64,000 nt of DNA from Streptomyces sp. NBC_01224 (GTDB taxonomy: Bacteria; Actinomycetota; Actinomycetes; Streptomycetales; Streptomycetaceae), in the NCBI RefSeq assembly GCF_036002945.1, contig NZ_CP108529.1:7993001-8057000 (forward strand). The letters run 5' to 3'. The notes below the pieces were generated by a model. The model was not told the origin of the DNA and made no database searches. It saw only the letters and a list, made by a program, of their open reading frames with translations. Positions 8,259 through 17,176 of the stretch are shown here, in pieces. Positions within the stretch are counted from its first letter, which is position 1; each line of letters opens with the position of its first letter. The position numbers and the translations under genes are program-made.

Positions 8259-8788
8259 TCGGCCCCGGCGATGCCGGCCCCGGCGGAGCGCGTCAGGACC
8301 CGGGTCGTGCTGCCGTCGTCCTCCACCGTGTCCCGGACGTGCCGGAAGCCGATCCGGCCCAGCAGCGCCAGCGACGCCGCGTTCTCGGCGGCCACCGTCG
8401 CATGCACCTCGGTGAGCCCGAGGACGTCCAACCCGTACGAAGTCAGTGTCTGCGCGATCTCGGTGCCGAACCCCTGTCCCCATGCGGCCGGAGCCAGGGC
8501 GTAGACGATCTCGTGGCCGTCCACATCCGGGGACGGGGACGGCTTGATCTCAGCATGGCCGACCAGACGGCCGCCTTGTCGCACGGCCCATACGTCGAAG
8601 AGCTGCTGTGCGTACACCTTGCTGAAGATCCGCCCGAACAGGTCGCGGCCCTCGGCCTCGGTACAGGGTCCGTCACCCATCCACCGGGACACCCGGGCAT
8701 CCTGGAAGAGCGCCACGAAGCCGTCCTCGTCCGCGGGTGTGTACGGCTCCAGGAGCAGCCGCCCGGTGTGCAGGGTGGGGGTCGTCAT
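8246..8788 (-). CDS. GNAT family N-acetyltransferase (RimJ/RimL type)
   Basis: A 180-residue acetyltransferase. It opens with LHTGRLLLEPYTPADEDGFVALFQD, the usual beginning of RimJ/RimL-like proteins. The acetyl-CoA loop is AAWGQGFGTEIAQTL, followed by VAAENAASLALLGRIGFRHV, the conserved motif B region. The acceptor could be a protein N-terminus or a small amine and cannot be told. ATG 8788 is used. It converges with, and overlaps by 13 bp, the cupin gene. Confidence 0.8.
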   Translation of the reverse strand: MTTPTLHTGRLLLEPYTPADEDGFVALFQDARVSRWMGDGPCTEAEGRDLFGRIFSKVYAQQLFDVWAVRQGGRLVGHAEIKPSPSPDVDGHEIVYALAPAAWGQGFGTEIAQTLTSYGLDVLGLTEVHATVAAENAASLALLGRIGFRHVRDTVEDDGSTTRVLTRSAGAGIAGADQPR

Positions 8789-8875
8789 GACGGGGGACGG
8801 TACGCGGCTCCCGTCCGGCCCGCAACGGAATAGGAGCGCAGGTCGGACCGGTGAGCGGGGTGCGGGCAGGAGGGA

Positions 8876-9934
8876 TCAGCGGCTGGGCTCCGCGGTGCTG
8901 CTGCGCACCACCAGCTTGGTGGCCAGATCGACCCGGGTGGTCGCGGGCCGGGCGCCCCGGCGGAGGTCGAGGACCAGGCGGGCGGCGGTCTCGGCCATCT
9001 CTATGAGCGGCTGACGCACCGTGGTGAGCGGTGGTCCGATCCACCGGGTGAGGGGCAGATCGTCGAACCCGACGACGCTCAGGTCCTCCGGGATGCGCAG
9101 CCCCAGTTCGCGGGCGGCCTCGTAGATACCGAGGGCCTGGAGATCATTGCCCGCGAACAAGGCGGTGGGCGGGTCGGGCAGTTGCAGGAGTTCGAGGCTC
9201 GCCGCGTAGCCGGCCTCGTGGTGGAACTCGCCCTCCCGGATCAGTTCCGGATCGAAGGGCAGGCCCGCGGTCTCCAGTGCGGCCCGGTAGCCGTCGACGC
9301 GGGCGCGGCTGCACATCATGCGGGACGGGCCGCTCACGACGCCGATCCGGCGGTGTCCGAGACCGGTCAGATGGCGGGTGGCTGCCAGCCCGCCTTGCCA
9401 GTTGGTGGTCCCGACCGACGGCACGTCGTCACCCGGGTCGCCCGCCGGGTCGACCACGGCGTACGGGATGTTGCGACTGGTCAGCTGGGCACGCTGGGTG
9501 GCCGTCAGGTCGGAGAGCACCAGGATCACCCCGACCGGCCGACGGGCCAGTACACCGTCCACCCAGGTCTGGCCGGGGGTCAGTCGGCCGGCGCTCTCGG
9601 AGAGCACGAGGCTCAGCCCTTCCTCCCGGGCGACGTTCTCGACGCCTCTGACGACCTCCATGGCCCAGGAACTGTCCAGCTCGTGAAAGACGAGGTCGAT
9701 CAGCTGGGACTGCGCCGTGGAGCCACGCCTGCGGCGGTAGCCGTGCAGCAGAAGCAGCTCCTCAACCCTGGTACGGGTAGCCGGGGCGACGTCGGCGCGT
9801 CCGTTCAGCACCTTCGAAACTGTCGGAGCCGAGACTCCGGCGGCCCGGGCGATTTCCGCCAGCGTGGCGTTGCCTTCCGGCGACTCGCCGATCGGCGTCT
9901 TCTCCTGTTGGGGATGGACCTTTGCGGGGCTCAT
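8876..9934 (-). CDS. bxlR: LacI family repressor, BxlR-like
   Basis: A 352-residue regulator. The helix-turn-helix is at about residues 22-66 (LAEIARAAGVSAPTVSKVLNGR), followed by the hinge and a periplasmic-binding-protein-like sensor domain ending in VVGFDDLPLTRWIGPPLTTVRQP. It is transcribed away from the ABC transporter and GH3 operon, the arrangement of bxlR in Streptomyces bxl loci, where the repressor is released by xylobiose or a related xylo-oligosaccharide. CGAA/TTCG inverted repeats in the intergenic region are its likely targets. ATG 9934 is chosen; the reading frame stays open upstream into the divergent gene but is not coding there. Confidence 0.8.
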   Translation of the reverse strand: MSPAKVHPQQEKTPIGESPEGNATLAEIARAAGVSAPTVSKVLNGRADVAPATRTRVEELLLLHGYRRRRGSTAQSQLIDLVFHELDSSWAMEVVRGVENVAREEGLSLVLSESAGRLTPGQTWVDGVLARRPVGVILVLSDLTATQRAQLTSRNIPYAVVDPAGDPGDDVPSVGTTNWQGGLAATRHLTGLGHRRIGVVSGPSRMMCSRARVDGYRAALETAGLPFDPELIREGEFHHEAGYAASLELLQLPDPPTALFAGNDLQALGIYEAARELGLRIPEDLSVVGFDDLPLTRWIGPPLTTVRQPLIEMAETAARLVLDLRRGARPATTRVDLATKLVVRSSTAEPSR

Positions 9935-10041
9935 GCAGGAATCGTAGCCTCCCGCCGCCTCAATCGGGTGCGTCGGTCCTGCTCGGTGAATACCTCGCCG
10001 CACCTCTTGACGTGCCCGAAACGCGACCGTACGGTTCCGGC

Positions 10042-10071
10042 AACATTCGAGCGAATCTCCGAAACATTCGA
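10042..10071. promoter_or_regulatory. BxlR-type operator region with two repeated half-sites
   Basis: AACATTCGA occurs twice, at 10042-10050 and 10063-10071, exactly 21 bp (two helical turns) apart. The second copy forms CGAA-ACA-TTCG (10060-10070); the first forms ATTCG-AG-CGAAT (10045-10056). This fits my recollection that BxlR recognises short CGAA/TTCG inverted repeats. The sites sit 14-43 bp before the transporter start codon. Confidence 0.6.
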
Positions 10072-10084
10072 CAGAGGTGCGGTC

Positions 10085-11395
10085 ATGCGGTCGGGCATTT
10101 TCACTCACGGTACGCAAACAGCGAGATGGACCGCGGCAGGTGCAGCCATGGTCATGGCTGGGCTGCTGACCGGTTGCGGTTCCGGCGGGAACGGCGGCAG
10201 CGACGGCGGAACGATCACCGCCTACGTGTACGGAGACGACGCGGTCAAGGTCCAGCAGGCCGCGGTGAACGACTTCAACAAGACCTCCAAGGTCAAGGTC
10301 AAGCTGGTGTCGGTCCCCGGCACCGACTACGTGAACAAGCTCCGCAGCTCCATGGGCTCGCCCAGCGCTCCGGATGTCTTCTTCAACTGGGGCGGCGGCT
10401 CGATCAAGCCGTACGTCGATGCGAAGCAGCTGGTCGACCTCACGTCGACGGTCAACAGCACCCCTGAGCTCAAGGACGGATTCCTTCCGTCGATCATGAT
10501 GGCGGGCGGCCTCGACGGGAAGATCTACGGGGTGCCGATGCGCGGCATGCAGCCTGTGATGCTCTTCTACAACAAGACCCTCTTCGCCGAGAACAAGGTG
10601 GCGGCTCCCAAGACCTGGGAGGACCTGCAGAACGCCATCACCACCTTCAAGGCCAAGGGCATCACGCCGTTCGCACTCGGCGGCTCCGACAAGTGGCCCG
10701 AGCTGATGTGGATGGAGTACCTGCTCGACCGGATCGGTGGTCCCGAGGTCTTCAAGAAGATCCAGAACGGCGACAGCGCCGCCTGGGGCGACGCGGCCGT
10801 GCTCAAGGCGGCCCAGACCGTCAAGCAGCTCGTCGACCAGGGTGCCTTCGGCAAGAACTTCAACTCCGTCGACTACGGCAACGGTGGCGCGCCCACGCTC
10901 CTCAACAAGGGCAAGGCCGCCATGCACCTCATGGGCTCCTGGGAGTACTCGACCCAGCTGGGCAAGGCGCCCGAGTTCGCCAAGAAGGACCTCGGCTGGA
11001 CCGCTTTCCCGACCGTGGCCGACGGCGTCGGCGACGCCGCGGACGTGGTGGGCAACCCCACCAACTACTGGTCCATCAACGCCCGTACGGAGCACAAGGA
11101 CGCCGCGATCGCCTTCCTGAAGGTGATGGCGTCCGAGAAGTACGCCAAGGCCCTGGTCGACAACGGCGAAATCCCCACCACCTCCAACGCGGCCTCGATG
11201 TTCAGCACGTCGCCCAACCCGCAGTTCGCCAACGACCAGTACAGCCTGGTCCAGAAGGCGCCCAGCTTCACGCTCTCGTGGGACCAGGCACTGGAGTCCC
11301 AGTACGCCACCCCGCTGCTCACCGAGATCAGCAAGCTGTTCGCCGGCAAGTCCACACCCGAGCAGTTCGTCGCAGCGATGAAGGCCGTCAAGTAG
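10085..11395 (+). CDS. bxlE: Sugar ABC transporter substrate-binding lipoprotein, BxlE-like
   Basis: A 436-residue family 1 extracellular binding protein. The N-terminus is a lipoprotein signal with lipobox LLTGC and lipidated Cys31. A mature binding domain follows (TITAYVYGDDAVKVQQAAV; DVFFNWGGGSIKPYVDAKQLVDL; YGVPMRGMQPVMLFYNKTLF; ALGGSDKWPELMWMEYLLDR). It should capture oligosaccharide, probably xylobiose, outside the membrane. It is the first gene of a four-gene operon with two permeases and a GH3 enzyme, divergent from a LacI repressor. ATG 10085 follows AGAGGTG. Confidence 0.85.
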   Translation: MRSGIFTHGTQTARWTAAGAAMVMAGLLTGCGSGGNGGSDGGTITAYVYGDDAVKVQQAAVNDFNKTSKVKVKLVSVPGTDYVNKLRSSMGSPSAPDVFFNWGGGSIKPYVDAKQLVDLTSTVNSTPELKDGFLPSIMMAGGLDGKIYGVPMRGMQPVMLFYNKTLFAENKVAAPKTWEDLQNAITTFKAKGITPFALGGSDKWPELMWMEYLLDRIGGPEVFKKIQNGDSAAWGDAAVLKAAQTVKQLVDQGAFGKNFNSVDYGNGGAPTLLNKGKAAMHLMGSWEYSTQLGKAPEFAKKDLGWTAFPTVADGVGDAADVVGNPTNYWSINARTEHKDAAIAFLKVMASEKYAKALVDNGEIPTTSNAASMFSTSPNPQFANDQYSLVQKAPSFTLSWDQALESQYATPLLTEISKLFAGKSTPEQFVAAMKAVK

Positions 11396-11397
11396 GC

Positions 11398-12327
11398 ATG
11401 TCCCACCACACTCCGCACCTGAAGACGCGTGGGGGCGGGAAGACGGCCGTCAGCAACGTCGGCCGTCCTCCGGTCAGCTGGGCTCTGCCCGGCATCCTCT
11501 TCTTCGCCGTCTTCGCGATCGTCCCGCTGGCGATCGCCGTCTATCTCTCCTTCTGCCGCTGGGACGGGCTGAACTCCCCGACCCCGGCAGGCCTGGACAA
11601 CTGGACTCGGCTGTTCAAGGATCCGGAATTCCGCCAGGCCGCCTGGCTGAGCCTTCTGCTGACCACCGTCAGCTGGGCCTTCCAGACCCCCGTGGCACTG
11701 CTCCTCGGTGTCTGGGCGGCGGGCCGGCAGCGCAGCAGGGCCGTGCTCTCCGCGGTCTTCTTCGTCCCGCTGCTGCTCTCCACCACCGCCATCGCCATGC
11801 TCTTCCACGCCCTGCTGGACCCCAACTTCGGCGTGATCAAGGAGATAGGGCCCTGGTTCGGGATCGACCCGAACATCATGGGATCCTCCACCGGCGCCCT
11901 GCTCACCGTGGCGTTCGTCGGCGGCTGGCAGTTCATGCCGTTCCACACCTTGATCTACCAGGGCGGTGCGCGGCAGATCCCCGAGGTGCTCTACCAGGCG
12001 GCCGAAATGGACGGCGCCGGGATGTTCCGGCAGTTCTTCCACATCACGCTGCCGCAGCTGCGCCACACCATCACGACCTCGTCGGTTCTGATGATCGTCG
12101 GCTCGCTGACGTACTTCGACACCGTGCTGATCATGACCAAGGGCGGTCCCGGCACGGACACCACGGTTCTGCCGTATCTGATGTACCGGACCGGCTTCCA
12201 GACCTACGACCTCGGCTATGCCGCGGCGATCGCCACGGCCCTGGTCGTGGTCGCCACCGCCCTGTCGCTGATCCTGGTCCGCTTCAGCGGTTTCGGGAAC
12301 ATGCGGTCCACCCGGGAAGGTATGTGA
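11398..12327 (+). CDS. bxlF: Sugar ABC transporter permease, BxlF-like
   Basis: A 309-residue MalF-type permease with six hydrophobic segments, starting with SWALPGILFFAVFAIVPLAIAVYLSF. The cytoplasmic EAA loop reads EVLYQAAEMDGAGMFRQFFHITLPQL (near residues 200-225), where the ATPase docks. It begins 2 nt after the stop of the binding-protein gene, so the two are translationally close. No ATPase gene is in the operon, and in Streptomyces the shared ATPase MsiK normally energises such importers. Confidence 0.87.
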   Translation: MSHHTPHLKTRGGGKTAVSNVGRPPVSWALPGILFFAVFAIVPLAIAVYLSFCRWDGLNSPTPAGLDNWTRLFKDPEFRQAAWLSLLLTTVSWAFQTPVALLLGVWAAGRQRSRAVLSAVFFVPLLLSTTAIAMLFHALLDPNFGVIKEIGPWFGIDPNIMGSSTGALLTVAFVGGWQFMPFHTLIYQGGARQIPEVLYQAAEMDGAGMFRQFFHITLPQLRHTITTSSVLMIVGSLTYFDTVLIMTKGGPGTDTTVLPYLMYRTGFQTYDLGYAAAIATALVVVATALSLILVRFSGFGNMRSTREGM

Positions 12328-12331
12328 CGAG

Positions 12332-13225
12332 ATGTCAATCGACACCCGCCCCGAGGCGCCGGCCATGTCGCCCGCGGTCCGACACCATGGGGCAGCCGCA
12401 GGCCGCCGCAAGCGCTGGGGCAACCCACTGGCCGGTCTGGGCTCGCTGGTCTGGCTCATCATCGTGGTCGTACCGCTCTACACCCTGATTTCCTCGTCGC
12501 TGATGCACCAGGACGAGTCGCTCAACGGCGACCCGCTGGCCTTCCCCACGCATCCGACGCTCGACAACTACAACACCGTGCTGCACAGCGGCTTCTCCAC
12601 GATGCTCGCCAACACGGCGATTGTCGCCGCGTCCACCGTGGCCATCGTGCTGCTGCTCTCGGTGCCCGTCGCCTACGTGGCGGTGCGCACCCGCAGCCGG
12701 CTCTCCTCGCTCGCCTTCCGGACCTTCCTGCTCGGCGTGGCGATCCCGGCGCAGGCGGTGATCGTGCCGCTGTATCTGCTCATCGGCAAGATGGGGCTGT
12801 ACGACACCCTGCCCGCGATCATCCTGCCGACCGCCGCTTTCGCGATGCCGGTGGCGGTGCTGGTGCTCAGCGGCACCATGCGCGACGTCTCCGAGGAGAT
12901 GTACGAGGCGATGGCGCTCGACGGCGCCTCGCCCCTGCGGATGCTGTGGCAGCTGGCGGTCCCCATGTCCAAGGCCGGCATCAGCACCGTGGCCATCTAC
13001 ACGGCGCTCCAGGCGTGGAACGGCTTCCTCTTCCCGCTGATCCTGACGCAGTCGGAGGAGAACCGGGTACTGACCCTCGGTCTCTTCAACTTCATGACCC
13101 AGTTCGGCGTCAACATCCCCGCCGTTCTGGCCGCGATCGTCCTCTCCGTCGTACCCATCTTCGCCGTCTACCTCGTGGCACGGAAGGCGCTGATCAACGG
13201 ACTGATGGGGGTGGGCGGCAAGTAG
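12332..13225 (+). CDS. bxlG: Sugar ABC transporter permease, BxlG-like
   Basis: A 297-residue MalG-type permease. A basic N-terminal tail precedes the first membrane segment GLGSLVWLIIVVVPLYTLIS. The EAA loop is EEMYEAMALDGASPLRMLWQLAVPM. The C-terminus ends in a short cytoplasmic tail after VVPIFAVYLVARKALINGLMG. It starts 4 nt after the first permease gene ends, so the operon is tightly packed. With the preceding permease it forms the membrane channel of the importer. Confidence 0.87.
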   Translation: MSIDTRPEAPAMSPAVRHHGAAAGRRKRWGNPLAGLGSLVWLIIVVVPLYTLISSSLMHQDESLNGDPLAFPTHPTLDNYNTVLHSGFSTMLANTAIVAASTVAIVLLLSVPVAYVAVRTRSRLSSLAFRTFLLGVAIPAQAVIVPLYLLIGKMGLYDTLPAIILPTAAFAMPVAVLVLSGTMRDVSEEMYEAMALDGASPLRMLWQLAVPMSKAGISTVAIYTALQAWNGFLFPLILTQSEENRVLTLGLFNFMTQFGVNIPAVLAAIVLSVVPIFAVYLVARKALINGLMGVGGK

Positions 13226-13277
13226 CACACCCACGCCGCCCCGCACCACCGCACTCATGAGAGGAACCCCTGCCGCC

Positions 13278-15695
13278 ATGGCAATCCCCCCTGCCCCGCA
13301 TGTCCACCAGGCCTCCCGGCCCACCGCCGTCGACGGCCCGTGGCGCGACCCTTCACTCACCCCCGAGACACGGGTGGCGGACCTCGTTGCCCGGATGACG
13401 CTGGAGGAGAAGGCCGCGCAGCTGTACGGAGTCTGGGTGGGCGCCGACGCGGACGGTGACGGGGTCGCACCGCACCAGAACGACATGGTCGACCCGGTCG
13501 ACTGGGACGAGCTCACCACCCGCGGCCTCGGGCAGCTGACCAGGCCGTTCGGTACCGCCCCGGTGGACCCCGGCGTCGGCGCCGTCTCACTCGCCCGGGC
13601 CCAGGAACGGATCGTGGAGGCCGGACGGTTCGGCATCCCGGCGATCGCCCACGAGGAGTGCCTCGCAGGCTTCACCGCCTGGGGGGCCACCGCCTACCCC
13701 GTACCGCTGTCCTGGGGAGCCGCCTGGAACCCGGATCTCATCACCGAGATGGCCCACCGCATCGGCCGCGATATGCGGTCGGTGGGTGTCCACCAGGGAC
13801 TCGCACCTGTCCTCGACGTGGTGCGCGACCTGCGCTGGGGCCGCGTGGAGGAGACCATCGGCGAGGACCCGTACCTGGTCGCCACCATCGGCACTGCGTA
13901 CGTCCGCGGCCTGGAGTCCGCCGGCATCGTCGCCACGCTCAAGCACTTCGCGGGATACGCCGCGTCGGCGGGCGCCCGCAACCTCTCGCCGGTCCGGGCC
14001 GGAGCGCGGGAGATGGCCGACGTCGTCCTCCCGCCCTTCGAGATGGCGCTGCGCGAGGGAGGCGCCCGTTCGGTGATGTCCTCGTACACCGAGATCGACG
14101 GCGTCCCCACGGCGGCCGACCCGGTGCTGCTCACCGAACTGCTCAGGGACACCTGGGGGTTCAACGGCACCGTCGTCGCCGACTACTTCGGCATCGGCTT
14201 CCTGGAGACCCTGCACAAGGTCGCCGCGGACCGAGCGGACGCCGCCCGCCTCGCGCTGGCGGCAGGGGTGGACGTCGAGCTGCCTACTGTCCGCAGTTAC
14301 GGCGATGCGCTCGTCACCGCCGTACAGGACGGCCTCGTGGCCGAGGAACTGGTCGACCGGGCGCTGAACCGGGTCCTGCTGCAGAAGTGCGAGCTCGGAC
14401 TGCTCGACCCGGAATGGTCGCCGCTGCCGGCCGTGCTGGCCGGGGCGGACCCCGAGCAGGCACGCGACACCGTGGACCTCGACCCGCCGGAGAACAGGGC
14501 GCTCGCCCGGAACCTGGCCGAGCAGGCCGTCGTGCTGCTCGCCAACCCCGGCGACGCGCTGCCGTTGCGCGGCGACGGCCGGATCGCGGTCGTCGGGCCG
14601 CGCGCCGACGACGCCCTGGCCATGCTCGGCTGCTACTCCTTTCCCAGTCATGTCGGCGTCTCGCACCCAGAGATGCCGATGGGCATAGACATCCCGACCG
14701 TTCTCCAGTCGCTGCGCGCGGAGTTCCCCGAGGCGAAGCTGTCTTCGGCCCAGGGCTGCGAGGTGGACGGTACGGACACCTCCGGCATCGCCGCCGCAGC
14801 GGAGCTCGCCCGGGACGCCGATGTCTGCGTCGCCGTGCTCGGCGACCGGGCCGGCCTCTTCGGCCGCGGCACCACCGGTGAGGGATGCGACGTCGCCGAC
14901 CTTTCCCTGCCCGGTGTCCAGGGCGAGCTGCTCGACGCGTTGCTGGCCACCGGGACCCCGGTGATCCTGATCCTGCTGACGGGACGTCCGTACGCGCTGG
15001 GCCACTGGGCCGACCGGACGGCCGCCACCGTGCAGGCTTTCTTCCCCGGCGAGGAGGGCGGTCCGGCGCTGGCCGGTGTGCTCTCCGGGAGGGTCAACCC
15101 CTCCGGACGGCTGCCCCTCGGGGTCCCGCACGGTCCGGGCGGCCAGCCGTGGACCTACCTCCAGCCGCCGCTGGGCCTGGCGAACGGGGTCAGCAACCTG
15201 GACCCGACGCCCCTCTACCCGTTCGGCCACGGACTCTCGTACACCACCTTCTTCTGGGAGCCCGGCGAGCCCGTTCCGGCTGAGATCCCCACCGACGGCT
15301 CCACCGACATCGAGGTCACCGTCCGCAACACCGGTGACCGGCAAGGCGCCGAGGTGGTGCAGCTCTATGTCCACGATCCGGTCGCCCAGACCACCCGCCC
15401 GCAGGCACGGCTGATCGGCTACGCCCGGGTGGAGCTCGCCGCCGGGCAGGCCCGGAAGGTTCGCTTCCAATTCCATGCCGATCTGGTGTCCTTCACCGGC
15501 ATCGGCGGCCGACGGATCGTCGAACCAGGCGATCTGGAACTGCGGCTCGCCACATCGAGTGCCGTCTGTGACATCCGGCAGACGGTACGACTGAGGCTCA
15601 CCGGCCCCGAGCGCACAGTCGACCACCGTCGCCGGCTGGTCTGCGAAACCGCTGTCGAAGAGGCGGTGCAGACCCCGGCCGCGGCCGGGGTCTGA
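13278..15695 (+). CDS. bxlA: Glycoside hydrolase family 3 enzyme, BxlA-like beta-xylosidase/beta-glucosidase
   Basis: An 805-residue GH3 enzyme without a signal peptide, so it acts on imported oligosaccharide in the cytoplasm. The TIM barrel holds APVLDVVRDLRWGRVEETIGEDPYL (176-200), LKHFAGYAAS (221-230) and the nucleophile Asp302 in VVADYFGIGF. The second alpha/beta domain includes VAVLGDRAGLFGRGTTGEGCD. A fibronectin-III-like C-terminal domain has GAEVVQLYVHDPVAQTTRP. I prefer ATG 13278, which has GAGAGGA 12-13 nt upstream, over ATG 13257, which overlaps that ribosome site. Operon position and length match the bxlA beta-xylosidase; beta-glucosidase activity cannot be excluded. Confidence 0.82.
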   Translation: MAIPPAPHVHQASRPTAVDGPWRDPSLTPETRVADLVARMTLEEKAAQLYGVWVGADADGDGVAPHQNDMVDPVDWDELTTRGLGQLTRPFGTAPVDPGVGAVSLARAQERIVEAGRFGIPAIAHEECLAGFTAWGATAYPVPLSWGAAWNPDLITEMAHRIGRDMRSVGVHQGLAPVLDVVRDLRWGRVEETIGEDPYLVATIGTAYVRGLESAGIVATLKHFAGYAASAGARNLSPVRAGAREMADVVLPPFEMALREGGARSVMSSYTEIDGVPTAADPVLLTELLRDTWGFNGTVVADYFGIGFLETLHKVAADRADAARLALAAGVDVELPTVRSYGDALVTAVQDGLVAEELVDRALNRVLLQKCELGLLDPEWSPLPAVLAGADPEQARDTVDLDPPENRALARNLAEQAVVLLANPGDALPLRGDGRIAVVGPRADDALAMLGCYSFPSHVGVSHPEMPMGIDIPTVLQSLRAEFPEAKLSSAQGCEVDGTDTSGIAAAAELARDADVCVAVLGDRAGLFGRGTTGEGCDVADLSLPGVQGELLDALLATGTPVILILLTGRPYALGHWADRTAATVQAFFPGEEGGPALAGVLSGRVNPSGRLPLGVPHGPGGQPWTYLQPPLGLANGVSNLDPTPLYPFGHGLSYTTFFWEPGEPVPAEIPTDGSTDIEVTVRNTGDRQGAEVVQLYVHDPVAQTTRPQARLIGYARVELAAGQARKVRFQFHADLVSFTGIGGRRIVEPGDLELRLATSSAVCDIRQTVRLRLTGPERTVDHRRRLVCETAVEEAVQTPAAAGV

Positions 15696-15771
15696 CGCAC
15701 CGTCCTCCCTTCGTTCCGAGAGTCTCCGCCCGCGGAATCTCGGCCTTCTTGTCGGCTGTGCGAGGAGGTCC

Positions 15772-15786
15772 TCGAAACTTTCGAAA
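15772..15786. promoter_or_regulatory. Second BxlR-type operator, upstream of a dead xylanolytic gene
   Basis: TCGAAACTTTCGA (15772-15784) is a palindrome of the CGAA-N3-TTCG type, overlapping TTTCGAAA (15779-15786). It matches the operator architecture before the bxlE-like gene. It lies about 115 bp before the start of a pseudogene whose N-terminus resembles a secreted xylanase, consistent with a former xylan regulon member. Confidence 0.55.
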
Positions 15787-15899
15787 TCTCCACTTCGCCT
15801 CCTCGTAGGTCGCACGCATCGACCCCGGTCAGGGGCCGGCCCTCTCCGTCAGGGAGCTGCCGGCCCTTCTGGAATCCACGTCCGTTGATAGAACCTGTC

Positions 15900-16585
15900 A
15901 TGCGCAAGGCAAATCAGGCACTCGTGGTCGGCGCCGCCGCCGCAGCCCTGCTCGTCTCCACGCTCACCCTCACCGCCGCTGCCGGCCCCGAGCAGGCGGG
16001 CCGGCACGGCAAGCCGAAGGACGACACCGCCACCACCCTCGCCGGGCTCGGCAAGCGGGCCGATCTGCGAATCGGGACGGCCGTCGACATGTCCGCGCTG
16101 GCCACCGACGCCCCCCTACCGGGCTGCGCATCCCCGGCATCGGCCGGACCGGCGCCGGCATGGAACCCTTCCCGGTCACCGCGGCCCGGCAGACCCCGGG
16201 CGGCAACGGCCAGCGGCTGGAGTACCGGGTCTCCCTGTTCGCGACCGGCCCGGTCACCGTCCGCGCCTACCTGTCACCCCGTAACAACGCCCTGGCCTCC
16301 GACGGGCTCACGTACGCCGTCTCTTTCGACGACGACGCACCGCAGAAGGTGAACGTCACGGCGGTGACGGGTTCCGACGACGGCGCGATGAACGTCCAGT
16401 GGGCCCGTAACACCTCGGACAACGTCAATGTCACCGGTACGGTGCACCGGAGCGGCCGGCCCGGAGCCCATGTGCTGAAATTCTGGATGGTCGACCCGAC
16501 GGTGGTGCTGCAGAACCTGGTGGTCGACACCGGCGGCCTCAAGCCCAGCTATCCGGGCCCGCCGGAGAGCCTCCGGCTGCACTGA
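15900..16585 (+). pseudogene. Chimeric remnant: xylanase N-terminus joined to GH115 C-terminus
   Basis: The first 75 codons encode a Sec signal (MRKANQALVVGAAAAALLVS) and the opening of a GH10-like xylanase (TLAGLGKRADLRIGTAVDMSALATDAP). Near 16112-16124 the frame changes and a new coding frame continues LRIPGIGRTGAGMEPFPVTA to the stop at 16585. That portion (YRVSLFATGPVTVRAYLSPRN; LKFWMVDPTVVLQNLVVDTGG) is the C-terminal domain typical of GH115 alpha-glucuronidases. A deletion therefore seems to have removed the xylanase body and most of the glucuronidase and fused the ends out of frame. No catalytic domain remains. The xylanase assignment is from a short stretch and is less certain than the GH115 one. 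Confidence 0.65.
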
Positions 16586-16621
16586 GCCGAAGGGCGCACC
16601 GGGTAAGGGGAGAGCAGAGCG

Positions 16622-17002
16622 ATGACGAGTGGGATCGAGGACCGAGACGGACATGTTGCGACCCTGGAGGTGACCCCTGTTGGGGCGGGGGTCCAGGTCC
16701 GGGGCGTGGCACCGTCGGGAGAGTTCACTGTGATCTGCACCCCCGCCCGCGCCCGGGAACTGGCGGCGGCTCTCGCACTCGCGGCGGACGAGGCCGAGAG
16801 CGCGCAGTCGGCGCAGCCCGTCACCGTCAAGGCGCGCGAACTGCGTCGAGGGGATGTACGGGACGGCGACCGGGTCATGACGGTGGAGGGCGTCGGGATC
16901 GACGGCACCACCGCCCATGTCACCTGGAAGTCGGGCGCTGGACGCAGCTGGACCCAGGGTTACGACGCGGACGCCGACATCACACTGAGGCGTCGCGGAT
17001 AG
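16622..17002 (+). CDS. Conserved hypothetical protein, 126 aa
   Basis: A 126-residue soluble protein with ATG 16622 and a purine-rich GGGGAGAG site before it. It has two parts: a strand-rich N-terminal section with TPARARELAAALALAADEAE, and a C-terminal section beginning VTVKARELRRGDVRDGDRVMTVEGV and ending TQGYDADADITLRRRG. I do not recognise the family. No signal peptide or membrane segment is present. A strong terminator follows. Confidence 0.6.
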   Translation: MTSGIEDRDGHVATLEVTPVGAGVQVRGVAPSGEFTVICTPARARELAAALALAADEAESAQSAQPVTVKARELRRGDVRDGDRVMTVEGVGIDGTTAHVTWKSGAGRSWTQGYDADADITLRRRG

Positions 17003-17029
17003 CCCGCATACGGCCGCTCAGCGGCGCGT

Positions 17030-17070
17030 GAGGCCCGTTCCCGGCCGGAAACGGACCGGGAACGGGCCTC
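17030..17070 (+). terminator. Strong intrinsic terminator
   Basis: Perfect 15-bp stem (17030-17044 with 17056-17070) and an 11-nt loop, 28 nt after the hypothetical gene. Confidence 0.75.
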
Positions 17071-17110
17071 GCGCATGTCCACGCCCTTGTACGAAGGACG
17101 TCGTAATTTG

Positions 17111-17146
17111 ACGAGTATCGTAGTACGGGATGTATCGTACTAACGA
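17111..17146. promoter_or_regulatory. Inverted-repeat operators before the old yellow enzyme gene
   Basis: ACGA-GTA-TCGT (17111-17121), TAGTACG/CGTACTA (17121-17127 and 17136-17142) and TCGT-ACTA-ACGA (17135-17146) overlap in a comparatively AT-rich stretch just upstream of the gene at 17177. Related TACGA/TCGTA arms occur in the promoter of the ArsR gene at 21189, suggesting that regulator may bind both. Confidence 0.45.
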
Positions 17147-17176
17147 TTCTTCCGTACCGTCGAAACGGAGTCCGAC

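Noticed and set aside
8876..11095. Single 739-codon protein joining the LacI regulator to upstream sequence
   Set aside because: The upstream half is antisense to the binding-protein gene; the regulator starts at ATG 9934 with a standard N-terminus.
13587..15815. 742-codon open frame antisense to the GH3 gene
   Set aside because: Composition is that of antisense high-GC DNA, whereas the plus strand carries the full GH3 motif set.
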